55,185 bases of DNA, taken from NCBI RefSeq assembly GCF_001556515.1, contig NZ_LSJA01000385.1:1-55185 (forward strand). The letters are read 5' to 3'. Each line of letters begins with the position of its first letter. Position 1 is the stretch's first letter. The position numbers were made by a program, and so were the translations under genes. Below are positions 40,843 to 49,893 of the stretch, piece by piece. The notes beneath the pieces were generated by a model, which did not search any database, was not told where the DNA came from, and was given only the letters and a program-made list of their open reading frames with translations. This DNA comes from Caulobacter sp. CCH9-E1. Its GTDB lineage: Bacteria; Pseudomonadota; Alphaproteobacteria; Caulobacterales; Caulobacteraceae.

Positions 40843-43830
40843 TCATTCGCCCTCTCCGTCGTCGCCGCTGGTCGACCATTCGAACACCCGCGCTAGGTGG
40901 GCGTAGTCGCCGGGATGTTCTTTCACGAACTGTGGGGCGACCCGCGAGCGGTAGGGCTCGTCGGGATCGTCGTAGCGGGCGATCAGCTTGACCAGGCCGT
41001 CCATCGCCTTGCGCGCGGCCTCCTCGCTCTCGCCGTTGGCCAGGGCGCGGACCTGCTCTTCGCCGGCGGGCCGCCGTCCGGTGACGCGGACATAGGTCAG
41101 CTCGCCGGGCGTGGGGCTGCCCAGGTCGGGGAAGCCGCCGTTCATCAGGATCGCCGCCGTCAGGGTCAGCTGCGGCGAGAAGCCGGTGTCGACCTGCTTC
41201 TGCGACGGCGCGGCCCCGGTCTTGTAGTCGAGGATATGCGCCGTCCCGTCCGGCGACGGCTCGATCCGGTCGGCCTTGGCGGTCAGGGTGAAGGGGCGGC
41301 CGTTGATCGAGAGCTCCAGCTTGCCCTCGGCCTCGACCACGATCTTGCGCGCGCCGGCGCGGCGATGGCGCTCCCAGTCGGCGACCCACTGGGCGGCCTC
41401 GCGGGCCAGGGCCTTCTCGCGGGTTAGCGCCGTCGGCGGCATGCCGGCGCCGACCAGGGCCTCGATATAGAAGCGCTCGAACACGGCGGCCGCGTCGGCC
41501 GGCACGGCGTCGGGATAGGTCTCGGCGAACTTTTCGAAGGCCGCGTGGATGGCCGTGCCGCGCGCGCGCGCCTCGACCGGCTCGTCGGGGCGCTCCAGCG
41601 GGTAGAGCTTCAGAATATCGCGCGCCCAGACGGCGTAGGGATCGCGGGTCAGGGCCTCGACGCGCGTGACGGCCATCTTGCGCGGACGATCCTCGACCGG
41701 CGGGCGCGGTTCGGGGCGCTTGATCGGCGCATAGGGCTCGGGCGCGTCGAGGGTGCGAACCCAGTCCAGCACGTCGTCGCGGCGGGGCAGAGAAAGACCC
41801 GCCCCGGCCGCCAGGGTCTTCAAGCGCCACAGCCAGCGCGACTCCACGGCCGGCGCGCCGCCGCGCCGCTCGCAATGGACCAGCACGACGTCGGGGGCGC
41901 TGGCGGCCTGGGCGAAGTCGTGGGCGGTCAGGCCCACCCGGCGCTCGGGCGGCGGCAGGCCCAGGCGCGAACGCATCGGCCGCGACAGGAACGGATCGAT
42001 CGGCGCGCCTTGGGGCCAGACGCCTTCCTCCAGCCCCGCCAGCACCAGGCGGTCGGCGCGGACCAGTCGGGCCTCGATCGCGCCCAGGATGCGCAGGCGC
42101 GGGTGGGTGGCGCCGCCGACCCGGACGGTCTCCTCGTTGACCAGGCGGTCGAGAATGTCGGCGAAGGCCTGGGGCGAGGCGTCGGGCAGGGGCTCGCCGT
42201 CCTGGATCAGGGCGGCCATCAGCGCGCCCAGGCATTCGCCCGCGCCGCCGGCCCACAGGCGCGCGGGCGCGATCAAGCCTTCCAGCGCCTCGACCAGGGC
42301 CTTGGCCGCGTGGCAGGGGCGGGCGAAGCCGTCGGCATAGGGGCTGGCGGCGTGGTCGACGGCGGCCAGCACGCGGTCGCACAGCGCCAGGGCCTCGGGG
42401 GCGTCCTTGAGCCGCGCGCGCAGTCCCTCGGCCGAGCCCGGCGCGGCGCCGCGCAGGCCCTTGCGTTCCAGCAGGGCGGCGGCCGGCGCCTCGTCCTCGC
42501 CCAGCACCAGCGGGTGCTTGGCCACGGCCAGCAGGCGCACGGGGTTCAGCGGCTCCTCGACCAGGCGCGCGAAGTGCAGGGCCAGGATCGCCGAGCCGGC
42601 GGCGGCCAGCGGCGCGCCGGCCGAGCTGTCGGGGATCACGCCCCAGCGCTGCAGGCGCGTCATCACCCGGCGGGCCAGGGTCTGGTCGGGGGTCACCAGG
42701 GCGGCGGTCTTGTCCGGCGTCTCCAGCGCCTCGCGCAGCAGCAGCGCGCATGCGCCGGCGGCCTCTTCCTCGGCGCGGGCGGCGATGACGGAAAAGCCCG
42801 TCAGCCCCTCGGCGATGGGGTCGAGGTCCGGGGCCTCGGCGCGCAGGGCGGCGATCTGGGCCAGCCAGTCGGCGGTGGCTTCGGCCGGGCGCAGGGCCTC
42901 GTTGACGATCCGCCGCCGCCAGCGGCCCCGACTGTCGGCGTCCGGGACCCAGGCGCGGACGTCGCCTCGGCTGACGCCGGCCCGGTCCAGCAGGCGCTTC
43001 ATGGCGCCCTGCGGGTGCTGCTCGCCCTGGCTGCCCTCGATCCGATCCCAGGCGCTGTCGGCGAGATCCTCGTCGAGGCCGGGCAGGACCACCGCGCCCT
43101 TGGGCGCGGCGGCGACGACGCGCAGCAGGTCGGCGGTGGCGGGAGCAGTGCCGGTGGAGCCGGCGGCGACCAGCACCTCGGTCGGCGGATTCTCCGACCA
43201 CTGTTTCTCCAACGCGCGCAGCAGACGAACCCGGCGTTCGGACACGTCGATCAGGCCGAGATCCTTCAGCCGCTCGGGCCAGGCGCGCAGCACCGCCTTC
43301 AGGAACCTTGCCGAGACCTGCCAGTGCTGGGCCAGATCGCCCTCGGCCAGGCCGTCCAGCCTGTCCTGGAAGGCGATCTCCTCGATCTGGCAGCTGTCGA
43401 GGAAGTCCGACAGGGCCTTGGCCAGCTCCAGGGCCTGGACTGGGCCGGGCTTGAACGACAGCAGGCTTCCGTGATCGACCACCAGCCGCGCCAGCTCGAA
43501 GCGGCGGCGGCGCGAGGCGATGGCCGGCGGCAGGTCGATGGCCAGTTCGCCCGGCTCGAACGGCGGTTCGCCTTCGTCCAGATCGCCCAGCGGCCGGATC
43601 TGCGGCAGCAGCAAAGCCCGCCCACCGCCGACCGCCAGGAAGGCGTCGGCCAGGGCGCGGGCGCCGCGGCGGGTGGGGGTCAGGACCGTGGCGCGGGGCA
43701 GGGCTTCCGGCCCCAGCGGCTCGAGGGCGTTCAGCAGGCCGCGCGCCAGGTCGTCGACGAACGGCCGGTGCGCGGGGATCGAGAACCAGCGCGGCCCCTC
43801 ACGTTCGAAGAAGGGGGCCGGCGCGCTCAT
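40843..43830 (-). CDS. addB: Double-strand break repair protein AddB
   Basis: A 995-residue partner of AddA of the alphaproteobacterial type. The N-terminal part resembles an inactive helicase with a weak nucleotide-binding region (VLTPTRRGARALADAFL). The C-terminal part is a RecB-like nuclease with ILDYKTG, Asp868 and Lys870. No cysteine cluster is seen near the C-terminus, unlike Bacillus AddB, which carries a 4Fe-4S cluster. It starts at ATG 43830, overlapping the murU stop by four bases (ATGA), so translation is coupled. addA follows after 142 bases that hold a repeat. Confidence 0.95.
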   Translation of the reverse strand: MSAPAPFFEREGPRWFSIPAHRPFVDDLARGLLNALEPLGPEALPRATVLTPTRRGARALADAFLAVGGGRALLLPQIRPLGDLDEGEPPFEPGELAIDLPPAIASRRRRFELARLVVDHGSLLSFKPGPVQALELAKALSDFLDSCQIEEIAFQDRLDGLAEGDLAQHWQVSARFLKAVLRAWPERLKDLGLIDVSERRVRLLRALEKQWSENPPTEVLVAAGSTGTAPATADLLRVVAAAPKGAVVLPGLDEDLADSAWDRIEGSQGEQHPQGAMKRLLDRAGVSRGDVRAWVPDADSRGRWRRRIVNEALRPAEATADWLAQIAALRAEAPDLDPIAEGLTGFSVIAARAEEEAAGACALLLREALETPDKTAALVTPDQTLARRVMTRLQRWGVIPDSSAGAPLAAAGSAILALHFARLVEEPLNPVRLLAVAKHPLVLGEDEAPAAALLERKGLRGAAPGSAEGLRARLKDAPEALALCDRVLAAVDHAASPYADGFARPCHAAKALVEALEGLIAPARLWAGGAGECLGALMAALIQDGEPLPDASPQAFADILDRLVNEETVRVGGATHPRLRILGAIEARLVRADRLVLAGLEEGVWPQGAPIDPFLSRPMRSRLGLPPPERRVGLTAHDFAQAASAPDVVLVHCERRGGAPAVESRWLWRLKTLAAGAGLSLPRRDDVLDWVRTLDAPEPYAPIKRPEPRPPVEDRPRKMAVTRVEALTRDPYAVWARDILKLYPLERPDEPVEARARGTAIHAAFEKFAETYPDAVPADAAAVFERFYIEALVGAGMPPTALTREKALAREAAQWVADWERHRRAGARKIVVEAEGKLELSINGRPFTLTAKADRIEPSPDGTAHILDYKTGAAPSQKQVDTGFSPQLTLTAAILMNGGFPDLGSPTPGELTYVRVTGRRPAGEEQVRALANGESEEAARKAMDGLVKLIARYDDPDEPYRSRVAPQFVKEHPGDYAHLARVFEWSTSGDDGEGE

Positions 43831-44552
43831 GCCTGGGAGAGCCTCGCCTGGGCCGCCTCGCGGGCGACCGGATCGCCGACGTGCATCCAGAGACCCTCGG
43901 GCGCCACGCCGTGGACGCGGCCCTGGGCGGCGAGCGTCTTCCAGAGCGGGGTCAAGGAGAACGGGCCCTCGGGACCGTCCTTGACGATGGCGGGGTCACA
44001 GATGTGGACGCCGACATAGACGAAGGGACCGGTCTCGCCGGGCCCCTTGAAGCGCACCGCGCCGTCGGCCTCCAGGAACACGTCGCCGCTGTCGTGGAAG
44101 CCCAGCGAGGTGGCGGTCGGCGCCAGCATCAGGCAGACGTCCATGCTGGACGGGTCCCAGGCGGCGACCATGGCGTCGAGGGCCGGAGCGCCGGCCTCGA
44201 TCCACACCGAGTCGATATTGGCGACCCAGACCGGGCCTTCGCCCAGCAGCGGCAGGGCGTGCTTGAGGCCGCCGCCGGTCTCCAGCGCCTGCGGGCGTTC
44301 GTCCGAGATGACGATCCGGGGCGCGAGGCCCTTGGCGGCGCGGTCCTTCAGGTGCGCCTCCAGCCGATCGGCGAAGGCGTGGACATTGACGACGGCGGTC
44401 TCGACCCCGGCGGCGGCCAGGCGATCCAGCATGTGGTCGATCAGGGCCTTGCCGCCGACCTCGACCAGGGCCTTGGGGCGGTCGTTGGTCAAGGGTCGCA
44501 TGCGGGTGCCGAGGCCGGCGGCCAGCACCATGGCGACTTTCGGCCCGCTCAT
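43827..44552 (-). CDS. murU: N-acetylmuramate-1-phosphate uridylyltransferase MurU
   Basis: A 241-residue nucleotidyltransferase with the signature MVLAAGLGTRMRPLTNDRPKALVEVGGKALIDH at the N-terminus, where the GLGTRMRP loop binds the nucleotide. By gene neighbourhood it is MurU, which makes UDP-MurNAc from MurNAc-1-phosphate in the AmgK/MurU recycling route that bypasses MurA. Sequence alone would also allow a mannose-1-phosphate guanylyltransferase, as many are annotated. It overlaps amgK upstream and addB downstream by four bases each (start ATG 44552). The true start is in the amgK stop, not the longer reading. Confidence 0.88.
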   Translation of the reverse strand: MSGPKVAMVLAAGLGTRMRPLTNDRPKALVEVGGKALIDHMLDRLAAAGVETAVVNVHAFADRLEAHLKDRAAKGLAPRIVISDERPQALETGGGLKHALPLLGEGPVWVANIDSVWIEAGAPALDAMVAAWDPSSMDVCLMLAPTATSLGFHDSGDVFLEADGAVRFKGPGETGPFVYVGVHICDPAIVKDGPEGPFSLTPLWKTLAAQGRVHGVAPEGLWMHVGDPVAREAAQARLSQA

Positions 44553-45634
44553 CGGCGCGTCTCCACGGGGACGTAGCGGTCGAACCAGGCTTTGAGGTCG
44601 GCGAGGGCTGGATCGGCGAAGCAGGCGTCCAGATAGACCCACAGGCGGGGGATGAAATCGGCGTAGCGGGGCTTGCCGTCGCGGGTCACCAGGCGCGCGA
44701 AGATGCCCAGGATCCGGATGATGTTGAGCGCGCCCAGCGCGTGGTAGTCGGCCAGGAAGGCGGTGCGGTCCAGCTCCGGCCGCGCCGCCAGGTAGCGATC
44801 GAGGCACGCGGCCTCGCGCTCGGGCGAGACGGTGCGGCGGGCGTCGTGCAGCAGCATGGAGAGATCCCAGGCCGGGTGGGCCAGGACCGCGTCCTGGAAG
44901 TCCAGCATGCCGACCCGCGCCGCGCCCTGGCGCTCCGGCAGCCAGATCAGGTTCTCGGCGTGATAGTCGCGGTGGCAGAAGACGGTGGCTTCGGCCTCGG
45001 CCTTGGCGCGGATCGGGGCCCAGAACGCTTCCCACTCGGCCAAAGCAGCGGCGTCGAACGTGACATCCCGGAACCTCGGCTGCCACTCGATGAAGATGTC
45101 GTGCGCCGTCTTCAGGGCCAGATCGTCATAGGTCAGCAGCGGCCAGGTCGAACCGTCGTAGTCCAGCACCTTCGGCGTCGGCGAGGCGTGGATCGCCAGC
45201 AAGCCGTCGATCGCGGCGTCGTAAAGCGGCGCTTCGTCGGTCCCGGCCTCGATCAGGCGGGCGTAGAGGTCATCGCCAAGGTCCTCCAGCACGGCGAGGC
45301 CGGCGCCGGCGTCGGCCGCCAGCACCTTGGGGGCGGATAGCCCCTGGGCGTTCAGCCAGCCGGCGCAGGCCACGAAGGCGTCCACGCGCCCGGCGGCCAG
45401 GCGCGCCAGGGCGTTGTAGCCCAGCGCGGCGCGCTCCTGAGGCGTGGCGTCCGGCGGGCAGGGCGCGGTCTCCAGCGACGGCGGCTGGTCCATGAAGATG
45501 AAGCTCTGGTCCCCGCGATGCAGACGCTCGTAGCTCCGCGTCGAGGCGTCGCCGCCCAGCGCTTGGCGGCGAACGTCGCCGAAGCCGTGGGCTTCCAGGA
45601 ACGCGGCCTTCGCCGTCTCGCGTTCAGAACTCAA
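44549..45634 (-). CDS. amgK: N-acetylmuramate/N-acetylglucosamine kinase AmgK
   Basis: A 361-residue kinase of the aminoglycoside phosphotransferase fold. The catalytic loop is CHRDYHAENLIW with His221 and Asp223, and the metal-binding motif is MLDFQDA. The N-terminal GGDASTRSYERL is a typical nucleotide-binding stretch. In this gene order (next to murU) it is AmgK, which phosphorylates recycled MurNAc or GlcNAc at C1. It overlaps tsaE upstream by 11 bases and murU by four, so all three are translationally linked. The pathway lets the cell reuse wall sugars and is tied to fosfomycin tolerance in other species. Confidence 0.9.
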   Translation of the reverse strand: MSSERETAKAAFLEAHGFGDVRRQALGGDASTRSYERLHRGDQSFIFMDQPPSLETAPCPPDATPQERAALGYNALARLAAGRVDAFVACAGWLNAQGLSAPKVLAADAGAGLAVLEDLGDDLYARLIEAGTDEAPLYDAAIDGLLAIHASPTPKVLDYDGSTWPLLTYDDLALKTAHDIFIEWQPRFRDVTFDAAALAEWEAFWAPIRAKAEAEATVFCHRDYHAENLIWLPERQGAARVGMLDFQDAVLAHPAWDLSMLLHDARRTVSPEREAACLDRYLAARPELDRTAFLADYHALGALNIIRILGIFARLVTRDGKPRYADFIPRLWVYLDACFADPALADLKAWFDRYVPVETRR

Positions 45635-46070
45635 GGGAACGTCCTTCGAAACTACCGTGCGCCGTGATGGCGGCGCGTCGCGCGTCGCCGTCCAGGGCGA
45701 TGTCTATATCGAGCCGATTCGGCGGCAAACGCCCTTCCAGTCGCTGCGGCCACTCGATCAGGGCCACGCCGCCATCCAGGGCCTCGTCCAGGCCGATCTC
45801 ATAGGCCTCGTCGGGATCGGTCAGGCGATAGAGGTCGAAGTGCGCCAGTGGGAAGGCCTGGGTTTCGTAGAATTGCACCAGGGTGAAGGTGGGGCTCGGC
45901 ACCTCTTCGTCCGGCGTCGTCAGGGCGCGGATCAGGGCGCGGGCCAGGGTCGACTTGCCGGCGCCCAGCGGGCCGGTCAGGCAGATCGCGTCGCCCGGCC
46001 GCAGCGCGGTCGCGAGCTGACGGCCCAGCGCCTGGGTGGCGGCCTCGTCGGGCAGGGGGAGGGTGCTCAT
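45624..46070 (-). CDS. tsaE: tRNA threonylcarbamoyladenosine ATPase TsaE
   Basis: A 148-residue P-loop ATPase, part of the TsaBDE complex that makes t6A37 in ANN-decoding tRNAs. The Walker A motif is GPLGAGKST (33-41). PSPTFTLVQFYE and HFDLYRL are family marks, and EWPQRL near the end is the usual tryptophan motif. ATG 46070 (MSTLPLPDEA) is used; a longer frame to 46166 adds residues that overlap zapE in antisense. It is the first gene of the block tsaE-amgK-murU-addB-addA. The start is 87 bases from the divergent zapE. Confidence 0.94.
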   Translation of the reverse strand: MSTLPLPDEAATQALGRQLATALRPGDAICLTGPLGAGKSTLARALIRALTTPDEEVPSPTFTLVQFYETQAFPLAHFDLYRLTDPDEAYEIGLDEALDGGVALIEWPQRLEGRLPPNRLDIDIALDGDARRAAITAHGSFEGRSLEF

Positions 46071-46156
46071 GTCCACCCCATAGCGCGTCGCTCCGGCGAT
46101 GTTGAGGGCGCAAAGCCCTTTCCTCCGCGCCGCCCGCGCGCTAACCGCAATGCCCG

Positions 46157-47275
46157 ATGCCGACATCCCTCCGCACCGCCTATCGCGAGCGCCTGGCCCA
46201 GGGCGAGATCCGGCCCGACGCCGCCCAAGCCGCCGCCGTCGAGGCCCTGTCCCGTCTGGAGGCCGACCTGGACGGCGCCGGCGAGCCGAACTTCTCGTTC
46301 TTCGGCCGCAAGCCCAAGAGCCAGCGCGGCGTCTACCTGTGGGGACCGGTCGGGCGGGGGAAGTCCATGCTGATGGACCTCTTTTTCGACAGCGCCCCGG
46401 TCGCCAAGAAACGGCGCATCCACTTCCACGCCTTCATGGCCGAGGTCCACGCCGACATCGACGCCTGGCGCAAGGGCGACGCGGCGGCGCGCAAGGCGCG
46501 CTTCGGCCAGTCGAAGGGCGATGATCCGATCGCGCCGACCGCCGAGCTGATCGCCCAGAACGCTCGCCTGCTGTGCTTCGACGAGTTGCAGGTCACCGAC
46601 ATCGCCGACGCCATGATCCTGGGCCGGCTGTTCGAGGCGCTGTTCGCGCGCGGCGTGACCCTGGTGGCGACCTCGAACCGGCCGCCCGAGGACCTCTACA
46701 AGGACGGGCTCAACCGCCAGCTCTTCCTGCCCTTCATCGACATGCTGAAGCAGGCCTTGGACATCGTCGCCGTGCGCGGGCCGGTCGACTTCCGGCTGGA
46801 TCGCCTGCGCGCCGCGCGCACCTGGCTCTCGCCCATCGACAAGACGACCCAGGCCGAGTTCGAGCAACTGTGGACGGACATGCTGGACGGCGCGCCGGAG
46901 ACGGGCGCGACGCTGGAGGTGCTTGGGCGAAAGATGCGCCTGCCGCGCGCCTGCGGCGGCCTGGTCCGCGCCTCGTTCGCCAGTCTCTGCCAGCAGGCGC
47001 TGGGACCGCAGGACTATCTGGCTCTCGCCGAGCGCTTCCATACGATCTTCCTCGAGGACGTGCCCTGCCTGACGCCGGCGCGGCGCGACGCGGCCAAGCG
47101 GTTCAACACATTGATCGACGCCCTCTACGAAGCCGACGCCAAGCTCGTGGCCCTGGCCGAGGCCGAGCCGGAGGCGCTGTATCCCGAGGGCGACGGCGCC
47201 TTCGAATTCGAGCGCACCGTCTCGCGCCTGCAGGAGATGCGTTCGGCTGACTATGTTTCGCGCGTCCGCGACTAG
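46157..47275 (+). CDS. zapE: Cell division protein ZapE (AFG1-like ATPase)
   Basis: A 372-residue AFG1/ZapE ATPase. The Walker A motif GPVGRGKSM is at 63-71, Walker B is LLCFDELQVTDIADAM, and the FHAFMAEVH stretch is family-specific. Eukaryotic Afg1 acts in mitochondrial protein quality control; bacterial ZapE binds FtsZ and helps division under stress. It starts at ATG 46157 (MPTSLRTAYRERL) and ends nine bases before the Nudix gene, so they may be co-transcribed. Confidence 0.93.
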   Translation: MPTSLRTAYRERLAQGEIRPDAAQAAAVEALSRLEADLDGAGEPNFSFFGRKPKSQRGVYLWGPVGRGKSMLMDLFFDSAPVAKKRRIHFHAFMAEVHADIDAWRKGDAAARKARFGQSKGDDPIAPTAELIAQNARLLCFDELQVTDIADAMILGRLFEALFARGVTLVATSNRPPEDLYKDGLNRQLFLPFIDMLKQALDIVAVRGPVDFRLDRLRAARTWLSPIDKTTQAEFEQLWTDMLDGAPETGATLEVLGRKMRLPRACGGLVRASFASLCQQALGPQDYLALAERFHTIFLEDVPCLTPARRDAAKRFNTLIDALYEADAKLVALAEAEPEALYPEGDGAFEFERTVSRLQEMRSADYVSRVRD

Positions 47276-47284
47276 GAGACCTCA

Positions 47285-47872
47285 ATGTCCGTCAAAGACC
47301 GCGTCCGCGTCCGCGAAACCAAGCTGCTGTCTGACAACTGGTATATCCTGAAGACCACGACCTTCGACTGGAAGCGGCGCGACGGGACATGGCAGACCCA
47401 GAGCCGCGAGCATTACGACCGCGGCAACGGCGCGGTGCTGCTGCCCTACAACCTGGCCAACCGGACCGTGCTGCTGGTCAAGCAGTTCCGCTATCCGGCC
47501 TTCGTCAACGGCTACGACGACCTCTTGATCGAGGCGGCGGCGGGGCTGCTCGACGACGCCGAGCCCGAGGTCCGCATCCGCGCCGAGGTCGAGGAGGAGC
47601 TGGGCTATCGCCTCGGCGAGGTGCGCAAGGTGTTCGAGGCCTTCATGAGCCCCGGCTCGGTGACCGAGATTCTGCACTTCTTCGTGGCCGAGTACGACGC
47701 CACGATGCGGATCGGCGACGGCGGCGGCCATGCCGATGAGGGCGAGGACATCGAGGTGCTGGAGCCGACGATCGACGAAGCCCTGGCCATGATCGCCGAC
47801 GGCCGCATCCGCGACGCCAAGACCATCATGCTGCTGCAGCACCTGGCCCTGACGGCGTTCGCGAAGGCCTAG
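47285..47872 (+). CDS. nudK: NudK-type GDP-mannose pyrophosphatase
   Basis: A 195-residue Nudix hydrolase. The Nudix helix is [22 protein letters not shown] (about 89-110), the shortened form of NudK and close relatives. These hydrolyse GDP-mannose to GMP and mannose-1-phosphate. The [17 protein letters not shown] stretch is typical of this subgroup. It follows zapE and overlaps the 3' end of the histidine kinase by four bases in a convergent arrangement. The substrate is inferred from family; ADP-ribose is an alternative. Confidence 0.88.
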   Translation: MSVKDRVRVRETKLLSDNWYILKTTTFDWKRRDGTWQTQSREHYDRGNGAVLLPYNLANRTVLLVKQFRYPAFVNGYDDLLIEAAAGLLDDAEPEVRIRAEVEEELGYRLGEVRKVFEAFMSPGSVTEILHFFVAEYDATMRIGDGGGHADEGEDIEVLEPTIDEALAMIADGRIRDAKTIMLLQHLALTAFAKA

Positions 47873-49302
47873 TCCAGATCGCGCGCCAGCGGCGTGTCGA
47901 AGCGCACCACCAGGCCAGTCTCAGCGTAGTCGAAGGCGATGTGGCCGCGCAGCTCGCCGGCGATGCTGCGCTCCATCAGGCGTGAGCCGAAACCACGCCG
48001 CGTCGGTTGTGCGACGGGCGGTCCGCCGGTCTCGCGCCATTCGAAGACCAGGCTGGCGTCGCCGGTCACCGACCAGGTCAGCAGCAGGCGGCCCGCCGTG
48101 GACAGCGCGCCGTACTTGGCGGCGTTGGTGGCCAGTTCGTGGAACACCATGCCCAGCGACAAGGCCACGCGCGCGGGTAGATGGACGTCCTCACCCTCCA
48201 TCACGACGCGCTCGGCTCCGTAGGGGTCCAGCTCCTGGCCGAGGATCTGCCGCAGGCCCGCGCCGGCCCATCGGCTCTCGGTCAGGGCGTTGTGGGTCTG
48301 GGACAGCGCCAGCAGGCGCGATTCGAAGGCCTCCGCGAACGCCGCGGGATCTTGCGCGCCGCGCAGCGTCTGCTGGGCGATCGCCTGAACTGCCGCCAGG
48401 GTGTTCTTGACCCGATGGTTCAGCTCGTCGAGCAGGAGGCGCTGCCGCTCGTCCGCCTGGACCTGGTCGGTCATGTCGACGCCTTCGACGAACACGCCCA
48501 AGGCCGTTCCATCCGACTCGATGATCGGCTGATAGACGAAGTCCAGGTAGCGCTCCTCTAGCGGCGCGCCAGTCTCGCGCTGCAGAGCGACCTTCACGCG
48601 GCGACCGACGAAGGCCTCGCGGCTGGCCATCACGCGGTCGAGAAGATCAACGAAGCCCTGCTCGGCGACCTCGGGCAGGGCGGCGGCCAGAGGTAGGCCG
48701 GTCACCTCGCGATGACCGATCAATTGGGCGTAGGCGTTGTTGGCAAGGTCGAAGACGTGATCGGGGCCGCGCAGCACGGCCATGAAGCTGGGCGCCTGCA
48801 TGAACAGGTTGCGAAGCTGGCGGCTTTGCGATTGCACCGTCTCGGCTCGGCGGAGCACGTCGTCGCCCAGCATGGTCGCCGAGCGCGAGCCGAAGGCGGC
48901 CTCTTTCAGGCGCTGAATGGCGGTGACGTCCTGGGTGTGCTGCAGGATGTAGCGGGTCGCGCCAGTTTCGTCGGGGATCGGCGTGTGGGTCGCGCTCCAG
49001 ATCCGGTCCTCGAACCCGCCGCCGAGATGGGCGGGCCGTTCGATCGCATAGTGGATCAGCGGAAGTTCGGTTACCTCGCCCTTGTCGCGCGCCTGCGCCA
49101 GCGAGGCCTCCAGGCTGGCTCGGCTCTCGCCCTCAGAGGGGAAGGCGTCGAAAATATATTGGCCTTCAATATCTTCCCATCGCCTTTGGAGCGTATTCAG
49201 ATAGGCGGCGTTTGCCGCGACGTACCGATAGTCGCGGTCCAGCAGCATGTAGGGCGAGGGGATGCGATCGAATATGTCGCGAAAGTCGATCGGACCATTC
49301 AT
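47869..49302 (-). CDS. HWE-family sensor histidine kinase with two PAS domains
   Basis: A 477-residue soluble sensor kinase. A PAS domain at the N-terminus ([22 protein letters not shown], about 13-120) and a second at about 165-285 ([24 protein letters not shown]) precede an HWE-type kinase core. The phosphorylated histidine is His296 in [15 protein letters not shown]. The HWE marker tryptophan is in [10 protein letters not shown] and the N-box is [14 protein letters not shown]. There is no membrane segment. ATG 49302 (MNGPIDF) is chosen over an upstream one. No response regulator gene is adjacent, so it is an orphan; general stress or light/redox sensing is possible. It is divergent from sdhC. 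Confidence 0.93.
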   Translation of the reverse strand: MNGPIDFRDIFDRIPSPYMLLDRDYRYVAANAAYLNTLQRRWEDIEGQYIFDAFPSEGESRASLEASLAQARDKGEVTELPLIHYAIERPAHLGGGFEDRIWSATHTPIPDETGATRYILQHTQDVTAIQRLKEAAFGSRSATMLGDDVLRRAETVQSQSRQLRNLFMQAPSFMAVLRGPDHVFDLANNAYAQLIGHREVTGLPLAAALPEVAEQGFVDLLDRVMASREAFVGRRVKVALQRETGAPLEERYLDFVYQPIIESDGTALGVFVEGVDMTDQVQADERQRLLLDELNHRVKNTLAAVQAIAQQTLRGAQDPAAFAEAFESRLLALSQTHNALTESRWAGAGLRQILGQELDPYGAERVVMEGEDVHLPARVALSLGMVFHELATNAAKYGALSTAGRLLLTWSVTGDASLVFEWRETGGPPVAQPTRRGFGSRLMERSIAGELRGHIAFDYAETGLVVRFDTPLARDLD

Positions 49303-49415
49303 CTGATGCGCCGCCTGCCCCGTAACCCGTCGGGAGCAACGCAAGCTGCGCCTTGCGGTTCCTTCAAGATACCGTCGTTGGGTTTGCGAACGTTTCTCAA
49401 GAGGGCGTCGTTTAA

Positions 49416-49442
49416 TTGACAGCTAAGTCCCCAAGCTTAAAA
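49416..49442 (+). promoter_or_regulatory. Likely promoter of the sdh operon
   Basis: TTGACAGC at 49416-49423, then an 11-base spacer, then GCTTAAAA at 49435-49442. This resembles the Caulobacter sigma-73 consensus (TTGACgS-N10-14-GCTANAWC). It lies about 40 bases upstream of the sdhC start. Confidence 0.6.
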
Positions 49443-49483
49443 GCGTCCCGCAACGCACAAAGGCTATTGAGGTTGGACCTCCC

Positions 49484-49891
49484 ATGACCGACACGAGCCG
49501 GGGGCTGCCCGAGCGCCCGATGTCACCGTACACGCAGGTGTGGCGCTGGCATATTACGATGGCCTGCTCGATCCTTCACCGCGGCTGCCTGGTTGCGCTC
49601 TATGTGGGCGCCGCCATCCTGGCCGGTTGGGCCGCGGCCCTGGCCGCTGGGCCGAGCGTCTACGCCGGCTATCTGAGCATCCTGGGCTCGCCGATCGGCA
49701 AGCTGGTGCTGCTGGGCGAGACCTTCGCGGTCTTCTACACCGTCGCCTATGTCATCCGACAGTCCTTCTGGGATGTGGGCAAGGGCTTCGCGCCGCGCAC
49801 CGCCGACATGACGGGCGCGATGTCGATCGCCTTCGCCGTCGTGGCGACGATCGTCACCTGGGTCCTGGCCGGCGCCAACGGAGCGTTCTGA
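49484..49891 (+). CDS. sdhC: Succinate dehydrogenase cytochrome b subunit SdhC
   Basis: A 135-residue membrane anchor with three helices. Family marks are [12 protein letters not shown] at the start, SILHRG (residues 29-34, quinone region) and the helix ending [12 protein letters not shown] (91-102). The usual pattern HxxxGxRHxxWD is altered: Arg92, Trp96 and Asp97 are present, but the heme-ligand histidine is replaced by Thr86 and the second histidine by Gln93. The only histidines are His23 and His32. It is the first gene of sdhCDAB, with sdhD two bases after its stop. Confidence 0.9.
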   Translation: MTDTSRGLPERPMSPYTQVWRWHITMACSILHRGCLVALYVGAAILAGWAAALAAGPSVYAGYLSILGSPIGKLVLLGETFAVFYTVAYVIRQSFWDVGKGFAPRTADMTGAMSIAFAVVATIVTWVLAGANGAF

Positions 49892-49893
49892 TC

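Noticed and set aside
41545..44019. An 824-codon plus-strand frame opposite addB and murU
   Set aside because: It crosses the ends of two well-supported genes on the other strand and shows no recognisable domain.
47550..47615. NudK Nudix box looked degenerate compared with the textbook consensus
   Set aside because: The spacing matches the shortened box of NudK itself, so it is a subgroup trait and not a broken enzyme.
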